From contig CAIWTA010000118.1 in NCBI GenBank assembly GCA_903915465.1, forward strand, positions 1 to 42,599: a stretch of DNA of 42,599 nucleotides, written 5' to 3'. The notes under the pieces were generated by a model. It saw nothing but the letters and a program-made list of their open reading frames with translations. It ran no database searches and had not been told where the DNA came from. Source of the DNA: an uncultured Bacteroidales bacterium. Lineage in GTDB: Bacteria > Bacteroidota > Bacteroidia > Bacteroidales > FEN-979. Positions within the stretch are counted from its first letter, which is position 1. Each line of letters starts with the position of its first letter. A program made the translations under genes and the position numbers. Below are positions 23,653-33,500 of the stretch, in pieces.

Positions 23653-26256
23653 ATGAAAAACCTTTATCGAATCTTATCCAAGGTGTTGATTGTCTTTCTT
23701 GTGACAATTATTCCGATGGTTTCCTTTGCACAGACAGAAAAGAAAGGAGCTCAACCCGTTAAAAAAGAGGCCCAACCAGTTAAGAAAGAGGCCGCTCCTG
23801 TTAAGAAAGAGGAACCCCAAAAAGCAAGAAACACTGCGCCTTCTTACCAATATTGGTCAGTTACTCTTTTCGGGAGTCTCAACCAATTCAATGGTGATCT
23901 TTCGAAGAACTTGTGGATAAACGATAAATTTACATTTGGCGGCGGATTAGCCATAACCAAGCAATTCTCACGTGTTATCGGTGTTCGTGCCAGGCTTGCT
24001 TTCACCCCTTTGAAAAGCGAAGTCAGTAACAAATATGTATACACGTATGACAAGTTTATTCACCAATCCTTTGATTCCAAGGTCACTGAAGCTGACCTTC
24101 AACTTACCATCAACTGGTTGAACTGGATCCTGGGCAATAAACCTGAAAGATTTTTCTCTTCTTACCTGATCGCAGGTATTGGCGCTGACCACACCATTGG
24201 TACCAAGAAGGATATCCTTGATGGTGGCAAAACCATTGCCTGGGTAGGTTATAAAACGCGGAAAGGCACTAATGGAGGCATGGGTAACAACGGCGGAATT
24301 GATGGTTATAACTTAGAGTTTAAACTTGCTGCCGGTATTGGATTTGATCTCAATATCAACAAGCATTGGTCCATCAATCCGGAATTCCTCTGGAGATGGA
24401 GAGATGGCGACTGTCTTGACATGCAACCTGGGGGTGTAAAACAGATAAAAAATGATATGTACAGTTCTGCTTCCGTGGGCTTAACTTATAAATTTGCTTA
24501 CGGTGGCTGCAACATAAAATCAATGGAAAAGAACTACGGCCTTGTGAAATATGAGGTCAGCCCAACTGTTCTGAATAAAAAGGGTGACTCAGTTATGGTT
24601 ACTATTAAAGGTTCCTTCCCCGAAAAATATTTCTGTCAGAAAGCCGCCATGTATTTCGAACCTGTTTTAAAATATGAAGGTGGTTCATACACACTGAAAC
24701 CAAAGCACTTCATGGGTGAAAAAGTAACAGGTGATGGCGAAGTAATCAAATACAAAGAAGGAGGATCTTTCACTTATATAACCGCTTTCCCTTACAAACC
24801 GGAAATGGCAGTTTCCGAACTCGTTGTAGCTCCTATTGTTTATGAAGCAAAGGAAAAGGTTCTTCCCAAAAAAGACGAGATCAAGGTGAGTGCTAAGTTT
24901 GCTGAACTTCCTTCGCGAGACCTTGCTCCCGGTATCATGCATACTGACACGCGGATCGTCTTGGATATGACTCCGACTATTGCTGAGCACGGATACCAGA
25001 AGGAAGTTATTGTTTCCAAGACAGGTGTGATCTACTTTAAGATTAATCTATTCAACCTGGATCTTAAGAATGGCCTCAACAAAACAAAACCTGTTCAAGA
25101 TAATCTGGCTGATGTTACAGCTTTCATAAAACAAGGCTGGAAGATCAAAGATATCTCCCTCAATGGATGGGCATCTCCTGACGGTGAAGAAACCTTCAAT
25201 GCAGGACTTTCCCAGAACCGTGCAAAAACCTCCAACACTTACATGATAGATCAGTTCCAGGGTTGGGTTAAAGAAGCACAGAAAGCCAATAAGGATAAGA
25301 AGTCTGTAAAAGCATTGGTTGACGCAGCCGGTAAAGATGTCAATTTTGTTGTACAGAGCCATGGCCCGGATTGGAATGGATTCCTGGCCACCGTTAAGAA
25401 CAGTACAATTAAAGACAAAGACAAGATTTTGAATGTAATCAACTCAGCCGGCGACAATCTCAAGAAAGAACAGGAAATCCGTAATATGATCGTGATCTAT
25501 CCTGAACTTGAAACCAACATGCTTCCTCCATTAAGAAGGGCTGAAATTAATGCCAATCTTTATGAGCCGAGGAAAACTGATTCAGAACTCAGCCAACTTG
25601 CTGTTTCTAATCCGGATCAGCTGAAAGTTGAAGAGCTTCTTTATGCTGGAACTCTTACTTCTAATGATGAAACAAAGCTCACTATCTACGAAAACGCAGC
25701 TAGACTTTTTTCTACCAGTTGGAAAGCGTTGAACAATGCCGCTTATTCAAGCATCGTTAAGGGAAATCTTGACAAAGCTTCTAACTACTTGTCGAAAGCC
25801 GCTACTATTGCCCCAAATAACGGAATCATTGAAAACAACATCGGTGTTGTTGCTGCAAAACAGAATGATTACAAGAAAGCTGAAGCTCAATTCAAGAAAG
25901 CCCAACAATTGGGTGAAAACGAAAACTACAACCTTGGCGTACTGATGATCCCGAAAGGTGATTATGCAAAAGCAAACATGCTGTTAGCCAATGCAAAATG
26001 CACCTATAACCTGGGTCTTGCACAAGTCCTTGCTGGAAATAATTCAGCCGCTCAGACTACACTGCAGTGTGCTCCTCAGAATCCTGAAACATATTATCTG
26101 CAGGCTGTTATTGGTGCCCGTACCAACAACACCAAAATGCTTTACGATAACCTGATGAAAGCCGTTGCTGATCCTAAACTAAAAGAAAAAGCAAAGGCCG
26201 ACAGGGAATTCTACAGCTATGCAAGCTTACAGGATTTCAAAAACATTGTAAAATAG
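23653..26256 (+). CDS. Large outer-membrane protein: barrel, OmpA-like domain and TPRs
   Basis: 867 residues. The signal peptide ends IIPMVSFAQ. A low-complexity linker carries Q/A-PVKKEA units (about 33-55). A barrel-like region follows (YWSVTLFGSLNQFNGDL, FTFGGGLAITKQFSRVIGV, up to SVGLTYKFAYGGC). After Ig-like strands comes an OmpA-type segment, LNGWASPDGEETFNAGLSQN followed by RAKTSNTY, which matches the 'G.as.dG....N..LS..RA' peptidoglycan-associated fold. The C-terminus has TPR units (KALNNAAYSSIVKGNLDKAS, NNIGVVAAKQNDYKKAEAQF). Proteins of this design are abundant in Bacteroidota envelopes and may anchor the outer membrane to peptidoglycan. Strong promoter, monocistronic, with a bidirectional terminator behind it. 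Confidence 0.8.
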   Translation: MKNLYRILSKVLIVFLVTIIPMVSFAQTEKKGAQPVKKEAQPVKKEAAPVKKEEPQKARNTAPSYQYWSVTLFGSLNQFNGDLSKNLWINDKFTFGGGLAITKQFSRVIGVRARLAFTPLKSEVSNKYVYTYDKFIHQSFDSKVTEADLQLTINWLNWILGNKPERFFSSYLIAGIGADHTIGTKKDILDGGKTIAWVGYKTRKGTNGGMGNNGGIDGYNLEFKLAAGIGFDLNINKHWSINPEFLWRWRDGDCLDMQPGGVKQIKNDMYSSASVGLTYKFAYGGCNIKSMEKNYGLVKYEVSPTVLNKKGDSVMVTIKGSFPEKYFCQKAAMYFEPVLKYEGGSYTLKPKHFMGEKVTGDGEVIKYKEGGSFTYITAFPYKPEMAVSELVVAPIVYEAKEKVLPKKDEIKVSAKFAELPSRDLAPGIMHTDTRIVLDMTPTIAEHGYQKEVIVSKTGVIYFKINLFNLDLKNGLNKTKPVQDNLADVTAFIKQGWKIKDISLNGWASPDGEETFNAGLSQNRAKTSNTYMIDQFQGWVKEAQKANKDKKSVKALVDAAGKDVNFVVQSHGPDWNGFLATVKNSTIKDKDKILNVINSAGDNLKKEQEIRNMIVIYPELETNMLPPLRRAEINANLYEPRKTDSELSQLAVSNPDQLKVEELLYAGTLTSNDETKLTIYENAARLFSTSWKALNNAAYSSIVKGNLDKASNYLSKAATIAPNNGIIENNIGVVAAKQNDYKKAEAQFKKAQQLGENENYNLGVLMIPKGDYAKANMLLANAKCTYNLGLAQVLAGNNSAAQTTLQCAPQNPETYYLQAVIGARTNNTKMLYDNLMKAVADPKLKEKAKADREFYSYASLQDFKNIVK

Positions 26257-26270
26257 CTTTTTATGATACC

Positions 26271-26305
26271 AAAAAAACCCGGTTCGAACGACCGGGTTTT
26301 TTTTT
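26271..26305. terminator. Bidirectional terminator between convergent genes
   Basis: ACCCGGT (26277-26283), loop TCGAACG, ACCGGGT (26291-26297), flanked by an A-run and a T-run so that a U-tract exists on either strand. It serves the outer-membrane protein gene (+) and may also serve the folK fusion (-). Confidence 0.9.
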
Positions 26306-26322
26306 CAAAACGAAGTGATTGC

Positions 26323-27447
26323 TTATGCTTCTATCCGTGTGATCCCCAGATCATATTCCTTCCCGATAAGTTCAAGCAGCTTCAGGTAATCTTCATCCCG
26401 GTTTACAAAATCCAGGTTGTTCGTATCCACTATCAACGTCCGCATGTTTTGTTGCTGCCGGAGAAATTCCATGTACCCTGACTGAATCTTCTCGAGGTAA
26501 TCAAAATCAATGTTTTTCTCATAAGGCCTGCCTCTTTTTTGAATATTCCCTTTCAGGTGATCCACTGAAAGAAAAAGATAGACCAAAAGATCCGGGTTAG
26601 GCAGTGAAGCCTCGATTATCTTGAACAACCTTGTATACAGAGAAAACTCGTCACTATCGAGATTCTTTCCTGCAAAAATGAACGACTTATGGATAAAATA
26701 ATCAGCCACGGTAAATGACTTGAAGAGATCCTGCGCTGGCAGCTGATCTTTTAATTGCTGATACCTGGAGGCGAGAAAGGAAAGTTCAAGTGGAAAGGCA
26801 TATTTGGAAGGATTTTCATAAAATTTTGGAAGAAAAGCATTGTCTTCGAATTGTTCAAGAATAAGCTTGGCATTAAATTGCTGCGAAATCCTTGTAGCCA
26901 GGGAAGTCTTTCCTGCACCAATATTCCCTTCAATAGCGATAAAATTATAGTAAAAATTGAGTTTTTGACCTTGTTTCGTCACCCTTCCAAAATCCTGGCA
27001 TCTGTTAAGGAGTTCATCGACTGAAACTTGCAATACTGGATGAATAAAACATCCCGCTACTTCAGCAAGAGGAACAAGAACAAATCTCCGTTCCTGTATC
27101 AATGGATGAGGTATCTTCAGGTTTGCAGTTGCTACAACCTGATCTTCATAAAACAAGACATCGATATCAATCGTCCTTGAAATGTAGCCATCTCCTCCTC
27201 TTTTCCTGCCCAATTCTTCCTCTATATGGATTATTTCGTTCATCAGGTTCTCCGCTGATTGTAACGTTTCAACCTCGATAACCATATTTAAAAAAGGAAG
27301 GTCAGCAATAAATCCCCATGGATCTGTTTCATAAACTGAAGATTTCTTCAGGATCCTGCCGATCCTTTTGGAAATCAAACGGATTGTCTGATCTAAGTGA
27401 ATTTCTCTGTTCCCCAAGTTGCTTCCGAGAGAAAGATACGTCATCAT
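26323..27447 (-). CDS. folK: FolK-deoxynucleoside kinase fusion
   Basis: 374 residues in two enzymes. Residues 1-160 are HPPK (FolK), which transfers pyrophosphate from ATP to 6-hydroxymethyl-dihydropterin in folate synthesis. It shows the opening TYLSLGSNLGNRE, the RTIDIDVLFYED motif (R91, D94, D96) and HPLIQERRFVLVPLAE. After a linker of only a few residues, 168-374 is a deoxynucleoside kinase of the dGK/dAK family: P-loop EGNIGAGKT (K180), VADYFIHKSFIFAGKNL, LLVYLFLSVDHLKGNIQKRG and the RPYEKNIDFDYLEKIQ lid region. It would phosphorylate deoxynucleosides in the salvage pathway. Both halves look complete. Such fusions are found in Bacteroidota. Diverges from sppA. Confidence 0.93.
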   Translation of the reverse strand: MMTYLSLGSNLGNREIHLDQTIRLISKRIGRILKKSSVYETDPWGFIADLPFLNMVIEVETLQSAENLMNEIIHIEEELGRKRGGDGYISRTIDIDVLFYEDQVVATANLKIPHPLIQERRFVLVPLAEVAGCFIHPVLQVSVDELLNRCQDFGRVTKQGQKLNFYYNFIAIEGNIGAGKTSLATRISQQFNAKLILEQFEDNAFLPKFYENPSKYAFPLELSFLASRYQQLKDQLPAQDLFKSFTVADYFIHKSFIFAGKNLDSDEFSLYTRLFKIIEASLPNPDLLVYLFLSVDHLKGNIQKRGRPYEKNIDFDYLEKIQSGYMEFLRQQQNMRTLIVDTNNLDFVNRDEDYLKLLELIGKEYDLGITRIEA

Positions 27448-27492
27448 CGTTTTGAGAATTTATCAGGCCGTAAAGATAAAATTTCATTTTGT

Positions 27493-27524
27493 TTTGTGAA
27501 ATTGTAAAATTTCATGTAGGTTTG
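27493..27524 (+). promoter_or_regulatory. Promoter of sppA
   Basis: TTTG at 27493-27496, 20-nt spacer, TAGGTTTG at 27517-27524, about 26 bp before the ATG at 27550. Both elements match the Bacteroidota consensus. Confidence 0.6.
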
Positions 27525-27549
27525 TCTGGTCACCAAAGAAAAATGTCCT

Positions 27550-29313
27550 ATGAAAGAATTCTTTAAAATGATGTTTGCTTCGATGGTTGGGTTTATCCTG
27601 ACCATTGTTCTATTTACAGTGATAATGTTCATTATTGCTGCTGCCATTATAGCGGGGTCAACTAAAAATGACATTTCAGTTGAGCCCAACAGTATTCTGC
27701 GAATAACCCTTGACAAGCCAATTTTGGATCGCAGTCCGAAAAATCCTTTCTTTGTCGATCTCGGTCCCATGAACAAAACCATTGGCCTGAATGACATCCT
27801 GAAGGATATCCAACGGGCAAAAGAGGATCCGAACATCAAAGGCATACTTTTGGACGTCAGTGTTATTCCTGCAGGTATGGCCACAATACAGGAGATCCGT
27901 TCCGAACTGATCGATTTTAAGAAATCAGGAAAATTCATCCTTTCGTACAGTGAGGTTTATACACAAGGGGCTTATTACCTGGCCACAGCAGCCGATCAGA
28001 TCTATTTACAACCAGAAGGAATGATTCTTTTCAAAGGTTTGAATGCCGAACTTACCTTTCTGAAAGGAACATTGGACAAACTTGAAATCAAGATGCAGGT
28101 GATCCGGCACGGAAAATATAAAGCAGCTACAGAACCTTTATTCAGAGAGAATATGAGCCCTGAAAATCATCAGCAAATACAGGCGCTGATTGATAACAGT
28201 TGGGGCACCATCCTGCAGGGAATTTCGGAAACCCGTAAAATTGAAGTCTCCCAACTGAATCGTTTAGCCGACAGCCTGAAAGCCCAGAGCCCTGAGGCAG
28301 CCCTTAAATATAAACTCGTTGATCAGTTGAAGTATAAAGATGAGATGGAAAAAGATTTAAAGGACCGTCTGAAACTCAGTGACAAGAAAACCCTGACTTA
28401 TATTTCACTGGAAAATTACACAAAAACAGCTGATCTCAGAAAGAAACAGAGTGGACAGGAGGGGAAAATTGCAGTTGTTTTTTGTATCGGCAACATTGGA
28501 AGTGGTGAAGGTGATGATCAGGCAATCGGTTCTGAGCGAATCAGTAAGGCAATCCGGAAGGCCAGGGAAGATAACCATATCAAAGCCATCGTTTTGCGCG
28601 TTAATTCTCCGGGTGGTAGCGCACTTTCTTCAGATGTGATCTGGAGAGAAGTAGATCTGGCTGCCAAGACGAAACCTGTAGTGGCTTCATTTGGTGATGT
28701 GGCTGCTTCCGGTGGATATTATATTGCTTGTCCGGCCGCAAAAATCCTTGCAGATCCTACAACTATTACCGGATCTATCGGGGTTTTCGGACTCATACCC
28801 AACATGAAAGGCTTATTCAACAACAAGCTTGGAATAACATTTGACGGAGCCAAGACCAATGCAAATGCAGATTATTTTCCGGTTACTCACCCCCTGTCAC
28901 TTTACCAGACAGAGGTACTTCAGCGGGAGATAGAGCATATATATGCTGGTTTTGTATCAAAAGTTGCGACTGGACGACACATGGCAAAGGAGGCAGTGGA
29001 TAGTATCGGCCAGGGCCGTGTATGGAGTGGAACAGATGCTAAAAAGATCGGGTTGATTGATGATTTCGGAGGTCTGGACCAGGCTGTGAAACTCGCCTCT
29101 GAACTGGCACATATCACAAACTTCCGGACAATTTTACTTCCCGAACAAAAGGATCCGTTCCAGGCAATATTTGATGCGATAATGGACAGAAATACATCTT
29201 CCATGATTGAAAAAGAGCTAGGTAGTAACTACCAATATTACAAATACCTAAAGGAAATCCAGGAGATGAAGGGAATTCAGGCCAGAATGGAATTTAATTT
29301 GCAGATCAACTAG
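27550..29313 (+). CDS. sppA: Signal peptide peptidase SppA, 67-kDa type
   Basis: 587 residues, the long two-domain form. An N-terminal anchor (MVGFILTIVLFTVIMFIIAA) places the protease on the periplasmic side. The Ser-Lys catalytic dyad is split between the tandem domains as in E. coli SppA: Lys in RHGKYKAATEPLF (about K191) and Ser in GDVAASGGYYIA (about S387). VNSPGGSALSSDVIW and ITGSIGVFG are the other conserved blocks. It degrades signal peptides remaining in the membrane after export. It has its own promoter and converges with the PyrD-like gene. The stop codon is directly followed by a heptamer repeat. Confidence 0.95.
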   Translation: MKEFFKMMFASMVGFILTIVLFTVIMFIIAAAIIAGSTKNDISVEPNSILRITLDKPILDRSPKNPFFVDLGPMNKTIGLNDILKDIQRAKEDPNIKGILLDVSVIPAGMATIQEIRSELIDFKKSGKFILSYSEVYTQGAYYLATAADQIYLQPEGMILFKGLNAELTFLKGTLDKLEIKMQVIRHGKYKAATEPLFRENMSPENHQQIQALIDNSWGTILQGISETRKIEVSQLNRLADSLKAQSPEAALKYKLVDQLKYKDEMEKDLKDRLKLSDKKTLTYISLENYTKTADLRKKQSGQEGKIAVVFCIGNIGSGEGDDQAIGSERISKAIRKAREDNHIKAIVLRVNSPGGSALSSDVIWREVDLAAKTKPVVASFGDVAASGGYYIACPAAKILADPTTITGSIGVFGLIPNMKGLFNNKLGITFDGAKTNANADYFPVTHPLSLYQTEVLQREIEHIYAGFVSKVATGRHMAKEAVDSIGQGRVWSGTDAKKIGLIDDFGGLDQAVKLASELAHITNFRTILLPEQKDPFQAIFDAIMDRNTSSMIEKELGSNYQYYKYLKEIQEMKGIQARMEFNLQIN

Positions 29314-29362
29314 AAGTCTGAAAGTCGAAAGTCAAAAGTCGAAAGTCGGAAGTCGGAAGTCG
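29314..29362. repeat. Tandem heptamer repeat (consensus RAAGTCG), seven units
   Basis: Seven consecutive 7-bp units, AAGTCTG, AAAGTCG, AAAGTCA, AAAGTCG, AAAGTCG, GAAGTCG, GAAGTCG, begin at the base after the sppA stop. They lie between convergent genes and contain no stem-loop. The 117-bp space shows no hairpin terminator. Confidence 0.85.
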
Positions 29363-29430
29363 AAATCGTGTTGCGTAACAAAAATTCGTTAACCGTAAAT
29401 TTTAGTGATCTCTGAAATAATGCTGAAAAA

Positions 29431-30444
29431 CTATCGCATCGGGTAACGTTTGAATATCTCATCTGATTTCATCAGGATATCAACATACTGTGCCCTCTTA
29501 TATACGAAAGGGTCTTTCATGTTCTTTTTGGAGAGTTTTCCCCTGAACTGGTCGATGGTATCATACTTCTTTTGATCCATCCATTCTTCTATCTCCTTCA
29601 GCATCTTCGGGATTTGCACAAAACCATGTTTGTAGAGTGCGCTTACTACCTGGACGGCATCAGCACCAGCAAGCAGCATCTTGATTACATCCTTCCCGGT
29701 ATAAATTCCTGTGTTAGCACAAAGTGAACCATGGATTTCTCCACTCAGTAATCCGATATATCGCAAAGGCATAAGGGAATCTTCTTCGTGACTCAGATGA
29801 TACGGAAAATGATGAACTTCTTTTTCAACGTCAATGTCGGGTTGGAATAATCGATTGAATAAAACGAACCCGTCGACTCCTTCAAAATACATCATCTGAA
29901 CCAGGTTCAGGACATTTGTATAAAATGGACTCAACTTGACACTTACAGGTATCTTCAGGTTTTTCTTCACATGGTTAAGGACGTCCAGCTGTTCTGTTAC
30001 AATAACTTTCTCTTCTTTCTTGAAATCACCGGGAATGGAATAGAAGTTCAGCTCGATGGCATTAACTCCCGTTTGCTCGATCATCTTGGCATAATCGATC
30101 CAGGTATCTTCAAAAGTACAATTGAGGCTGGCAATGATCGGAATATTTACAGCCTGCACTGCTTTTCTCAGGTTTTCCAGATGGGCAGCAGGCCCGGCAT
30201 GCTCGATATCGGGAAAGAGGCTGATCATCTCAGCATGCCGGTCATTGTATTGGTTTAATTCTTCAGAAAGTTGTAACCGTTCAAGTTCGATCTGCTCTTC
30301 AAATAAGGTTTTGTAAACGATGGCAGCGGCTCCTGCATCTTCAAGCTTCCTGATGTTATCCAGGTCTGCTACAAGATTACTTGCACCGATGATGATGGGA
30401 TTTTTTAGGTTTAATCCCATGTATTTTGCTGTTAAATTGGCCAT
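29431..30444 (-). CDS. Dihydroorotate dehydrogenase-like flavoprotein
   Basis: 337-residue TIM-barrel protein of the PyrD/DHOD superfamily: start LTAKYMGLNLKNPIIIGASN, strand IPIIASLNC, IPVSVKLSPF, the FMN-phosphate region GIYTGKDVIKMLLAGADAVQ and VVSALYKHGF. The loop that in class 1 enzymes carries the catalytic base (N-x-S-C-P-N) reads LNFYSIPGD, so a true pyrimidine-pathway role is doubtful. Genes of this subgroup are annotated 'DHOD-like' and often lie near pyruvate:ferredoxin oxidoreductase, as here: 57 bp after it on the same strand, presumably one transcript. It may be an FMN oxidoreductase using reduced ferredoxin or a related carrier, which is an inference. Confidence 0.85.
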   Translation of the reverse strand: MANLTAKYMGLNLKNPIIIGASNLVADLDNIRKLEDAGAAAIVYKTLFEEQIELERLQLSEELNQYNDRHAEMISLFPDIEHAGPAAHLENLRKAVQAVNIPIIASLNCTFEDTWIDYAKMIEQTGVNAIELNFYSIPGDFKKEEKVIVTEQLDVLNHVKKNLKIPVSVKLSPFYTNVLNLVQMMYFEGVDGFVLFNRLFQPDIDVEKEVHHFPYHLSHEEDSLMPLRYIGLLSGEIHGSLCANTGIYTGKDVIKMLLAGADAVQVVSALYKHGFVQIPKMLKEIEEWMDQKKYDTIDQFRGKLSKKNMKDPFVYKRAQYVDILMKSDEIFKRYPMR

Positions 30445-30501
30445 AATTGGGGTCTCTTTAAATTTTCTTATAAAAATATATTAATAGTTGGTAAAACTGA
30501 T

Positions 30502-33500
30502 CTATTTTGAAAAATCCATTTCCGATAATCGCTTATAGTTTTTCCAGCGCCATTTTGCATTTTCTTCAGCGGCTTTGAATAGTTCTTCTGCTTCCACCGG
30601 GAACATTGATTTCAGTGAACTATAACGAACTTCGCCGGAAAGGAATTCCTGAAATTTCGACCAATCCGGTTCTTTTGAATCGAGGGTGAATGGGTTCTTT
30701 CCTTCTTTCTCATTCAATGGATTATAGCGGTAAAGCTGCCAGTAACCAGCCTGAACAGCACGATCCATTTCTTCCTGTGTTTTGCCCATTCCTCCTTTCA
30801 TACCGTGGTTGATACAAGGAGAATAAGCAATTATCATGGAAGGTCCGGGATAGGCTTCAGCTTCTTTCATGGCACGGAACAACTGGCTGTTGTTGGCTCC
30901 CATCGCAACCTGCGCAACGTATGCATAACCATAAGTCATAGCCATTGCACCCAGGTCTTTTTTCCTGACTTTCTTACCAGATGCGGCAAATTTAGCAACA
31001 GCCCCGACAGGTGTGGCTTTCGAAGATTGACCGCCAGTATTCGAGTAAACTTCAGTATCTAATACCAGTATATTAATATCTTCTCCTGATGCCAAAACAT
31101 GGTCTAATCCTCCGTAACCGATATCATAGGCCCAGCCATCTCCACCGAACACCCAGATGGATTTCTTTACCAGGTACTGCCTGTAGTCAAGAATATCCTT
31201 TGCCAGCGTGTGATTCTCTTTGGCTAACAAAGGAAGAAGTTTATCAGTGGCAATTTTCGATTTTTCGGCATCACCCATAAATTCAATCCATTCCCTGAAT
31301 ACTTCAAGCGTCTCCACTCCCATCAGGTTTTCCTTGATTGCCTGTCGCATTTTCCGCGCAATTCTTTTCCTGAAGTTGCTGACTGCAATAGCCATACCGA
31401 ATCCGTACTCGGCATTGTCTTCAAAAAGGGAATTTGCCCAGGCTGGCCCACGACCTTCGCTATTTATGGTATATGGTGTAAACGGTGCAGTACCACCATA
31501 AATTGAGGAACAGCCGGTGGCATTTGCAACCATCATCCGCTCGCCGAAGAGCTGTGTGGTGAGTTTTACATAAGGAGTTTCTCCACAACCTGCGCAGGCT
31601 CCTGAGAATTCAAAGAGAGGCTGTGCAAATTGACTGTTTTTAAAGGTCTTCAGTTTCGGTGCAACATCATTTTTGTATGTAACATTCTTGATAAGATAAT
31701 CCCAGCTGGCGGTTTCTTTCATTTGAGTACCCAGAAGTTTCAATTCAAGGGATTTTATCTTGGCCGGGCAAACATCCACGCAATTACCACAACCTGTGCA
31801 ATCAAGCACAGAAACCTGAATTCTGAATTCCAGTCCTGTCAGCTCTTTTCCAATTGCCTTCAGCGATGTCATATCCTTAGGTGCATTGGCCTTTTCCTTT
31901 TCATTTAAAAGGAACGGACGAATTGCAGCATGAGGGCAAACATATGCACATTGATTACATTGAATACAATTTTCAGGGATCCATTCCGGAACATGAACGG
32001 CAATGCCACGTTTTTCCAATTTGGTTGTCCCGCAAGGGAATGTTCCGTCTTCGCGGCCAACAAAAGCACTGACCGGGATATCATCACCTTCAAAACGGTT
32101 GACTTTATCAAAGATTTGTTTGATGAAGTCGGATTTGCCTGAATCATCTTTGGTGGGTTTAATTTCGATTTTGTCCCATTCTTTTGGGATTTCTATTTTC
32201 TCCACCTCACCGCCTTTGTCAATGGCTTCATTGTTCATCCTGACGATTTCATCTCCTTTTCGTCCGTAAGTTTTATAGACTGCTTTTTTCATCAGGTCTA
32301 CTACTTTTTCATAGGGCATTACATCGGAAACTTTAAAGAAAGCCGATTGCATAATACTGTTTGTGCGGTTTCCCAAGCCAATTGCATCAGCAATCTTAGT
32401 AGCATCGATGATATAAAAATTGATGCTGTGAACTGCCAAATATTTTTTCATGTGATCCGGGAGCCTTTTCTTTGTTTCTTCTGCATCCCAAATGCTATTG
32501 AGAAGGAATGTCCCACCGTCTTTCAGGCCTTTCAGCATATCATATTTCTCAAGGTATGCCGGAACGTGGCAAGCAACGAAGTCAGGAGTGATCACCAAAT
32601 AAGGTGAGCGGATGATTTTATCTCCGAAACGGAGATGTGATACGGTAATGCCACCGGATTTCTTTGAATCATAAGCAAAATAAGCCTGGGCATATTTCTC
32701 GGTATTTTCCCCGATGATTTTGATGGAGTTTTTGTTTGCACCAACAGTCCCGTCAGAACCAATTCCAAAAAACTTAGCTGAGTAAGTTCCTTTTGGTTCA
32801 ATGCTAACTTCAGGAAGTAAAGGAAGAGAGTGGAAAGTAACATCATCCACAATGCCAACTGTAAAATGATTCTTCGGTTCGCTGGCTTTCATGTTGTTGA
32901 AAACTGAGATCATCTGCATCGGTGTCGTATCCTTTGAACTCAAGCCATAGCGGCCGGCAATGATCATTGGCCGGTTCTCTTTATCGTAAAGAAGATCGCG
33001 GATATCTAAGTAAAGTGGGTCACCGGTTGCTCCTGGTTCTTTGGTACGGTCCAGCACAGTTATACGTTTTGCATTCTTCGGTAGTACATTGAAGAAATAT
33101 TTTGCTGAGAAGGGACGATACAGATGCACACTGAGTAAACCGACTTTCTCTCCTTTTTCCGTCATGTGATCAATTACTTCCTTGATTGTGTCGGTGATTG
33201 ATCCCATCGCAATGATAATATTTTCAGCTTCAGGATCACCATAATATGTAAATGGGTGGTATTCACGACCTGTCAGTTTTGAAATTTCCTGCATGTACAT
33301 TTCAACTACATCGGCAACCGGCTCATAGAAAGGATTTACAGCCTCTTTTGCCTGAAAGAATATATCCGGATTCTGCGCAGTGCCACGTGTAACGGGATGT
33401 TCGGGATTGAGTCCACGGTCACGGAATTCCTGTAAAGCTTGATAATCGATCAGTTTGGCCATATCTTCATTTTCAAAAGCTTCGATCTTCTGGATTTCGT

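Noticed and set aside
27444-27938. 164-codon minus-strand frame over the start of sppA
   Set aside because: It covers the sppA promoter and N-terminus, and overlaps the folK start. The hydrophobic pattern is the mirror of the sppA anchor, not an independent gene.
29314-29362. Possible CRISPR array
   Set aside because: The 7-bp units are directly contiguous without spacers and no cas gene is present, so this is a simple tandem repeat.
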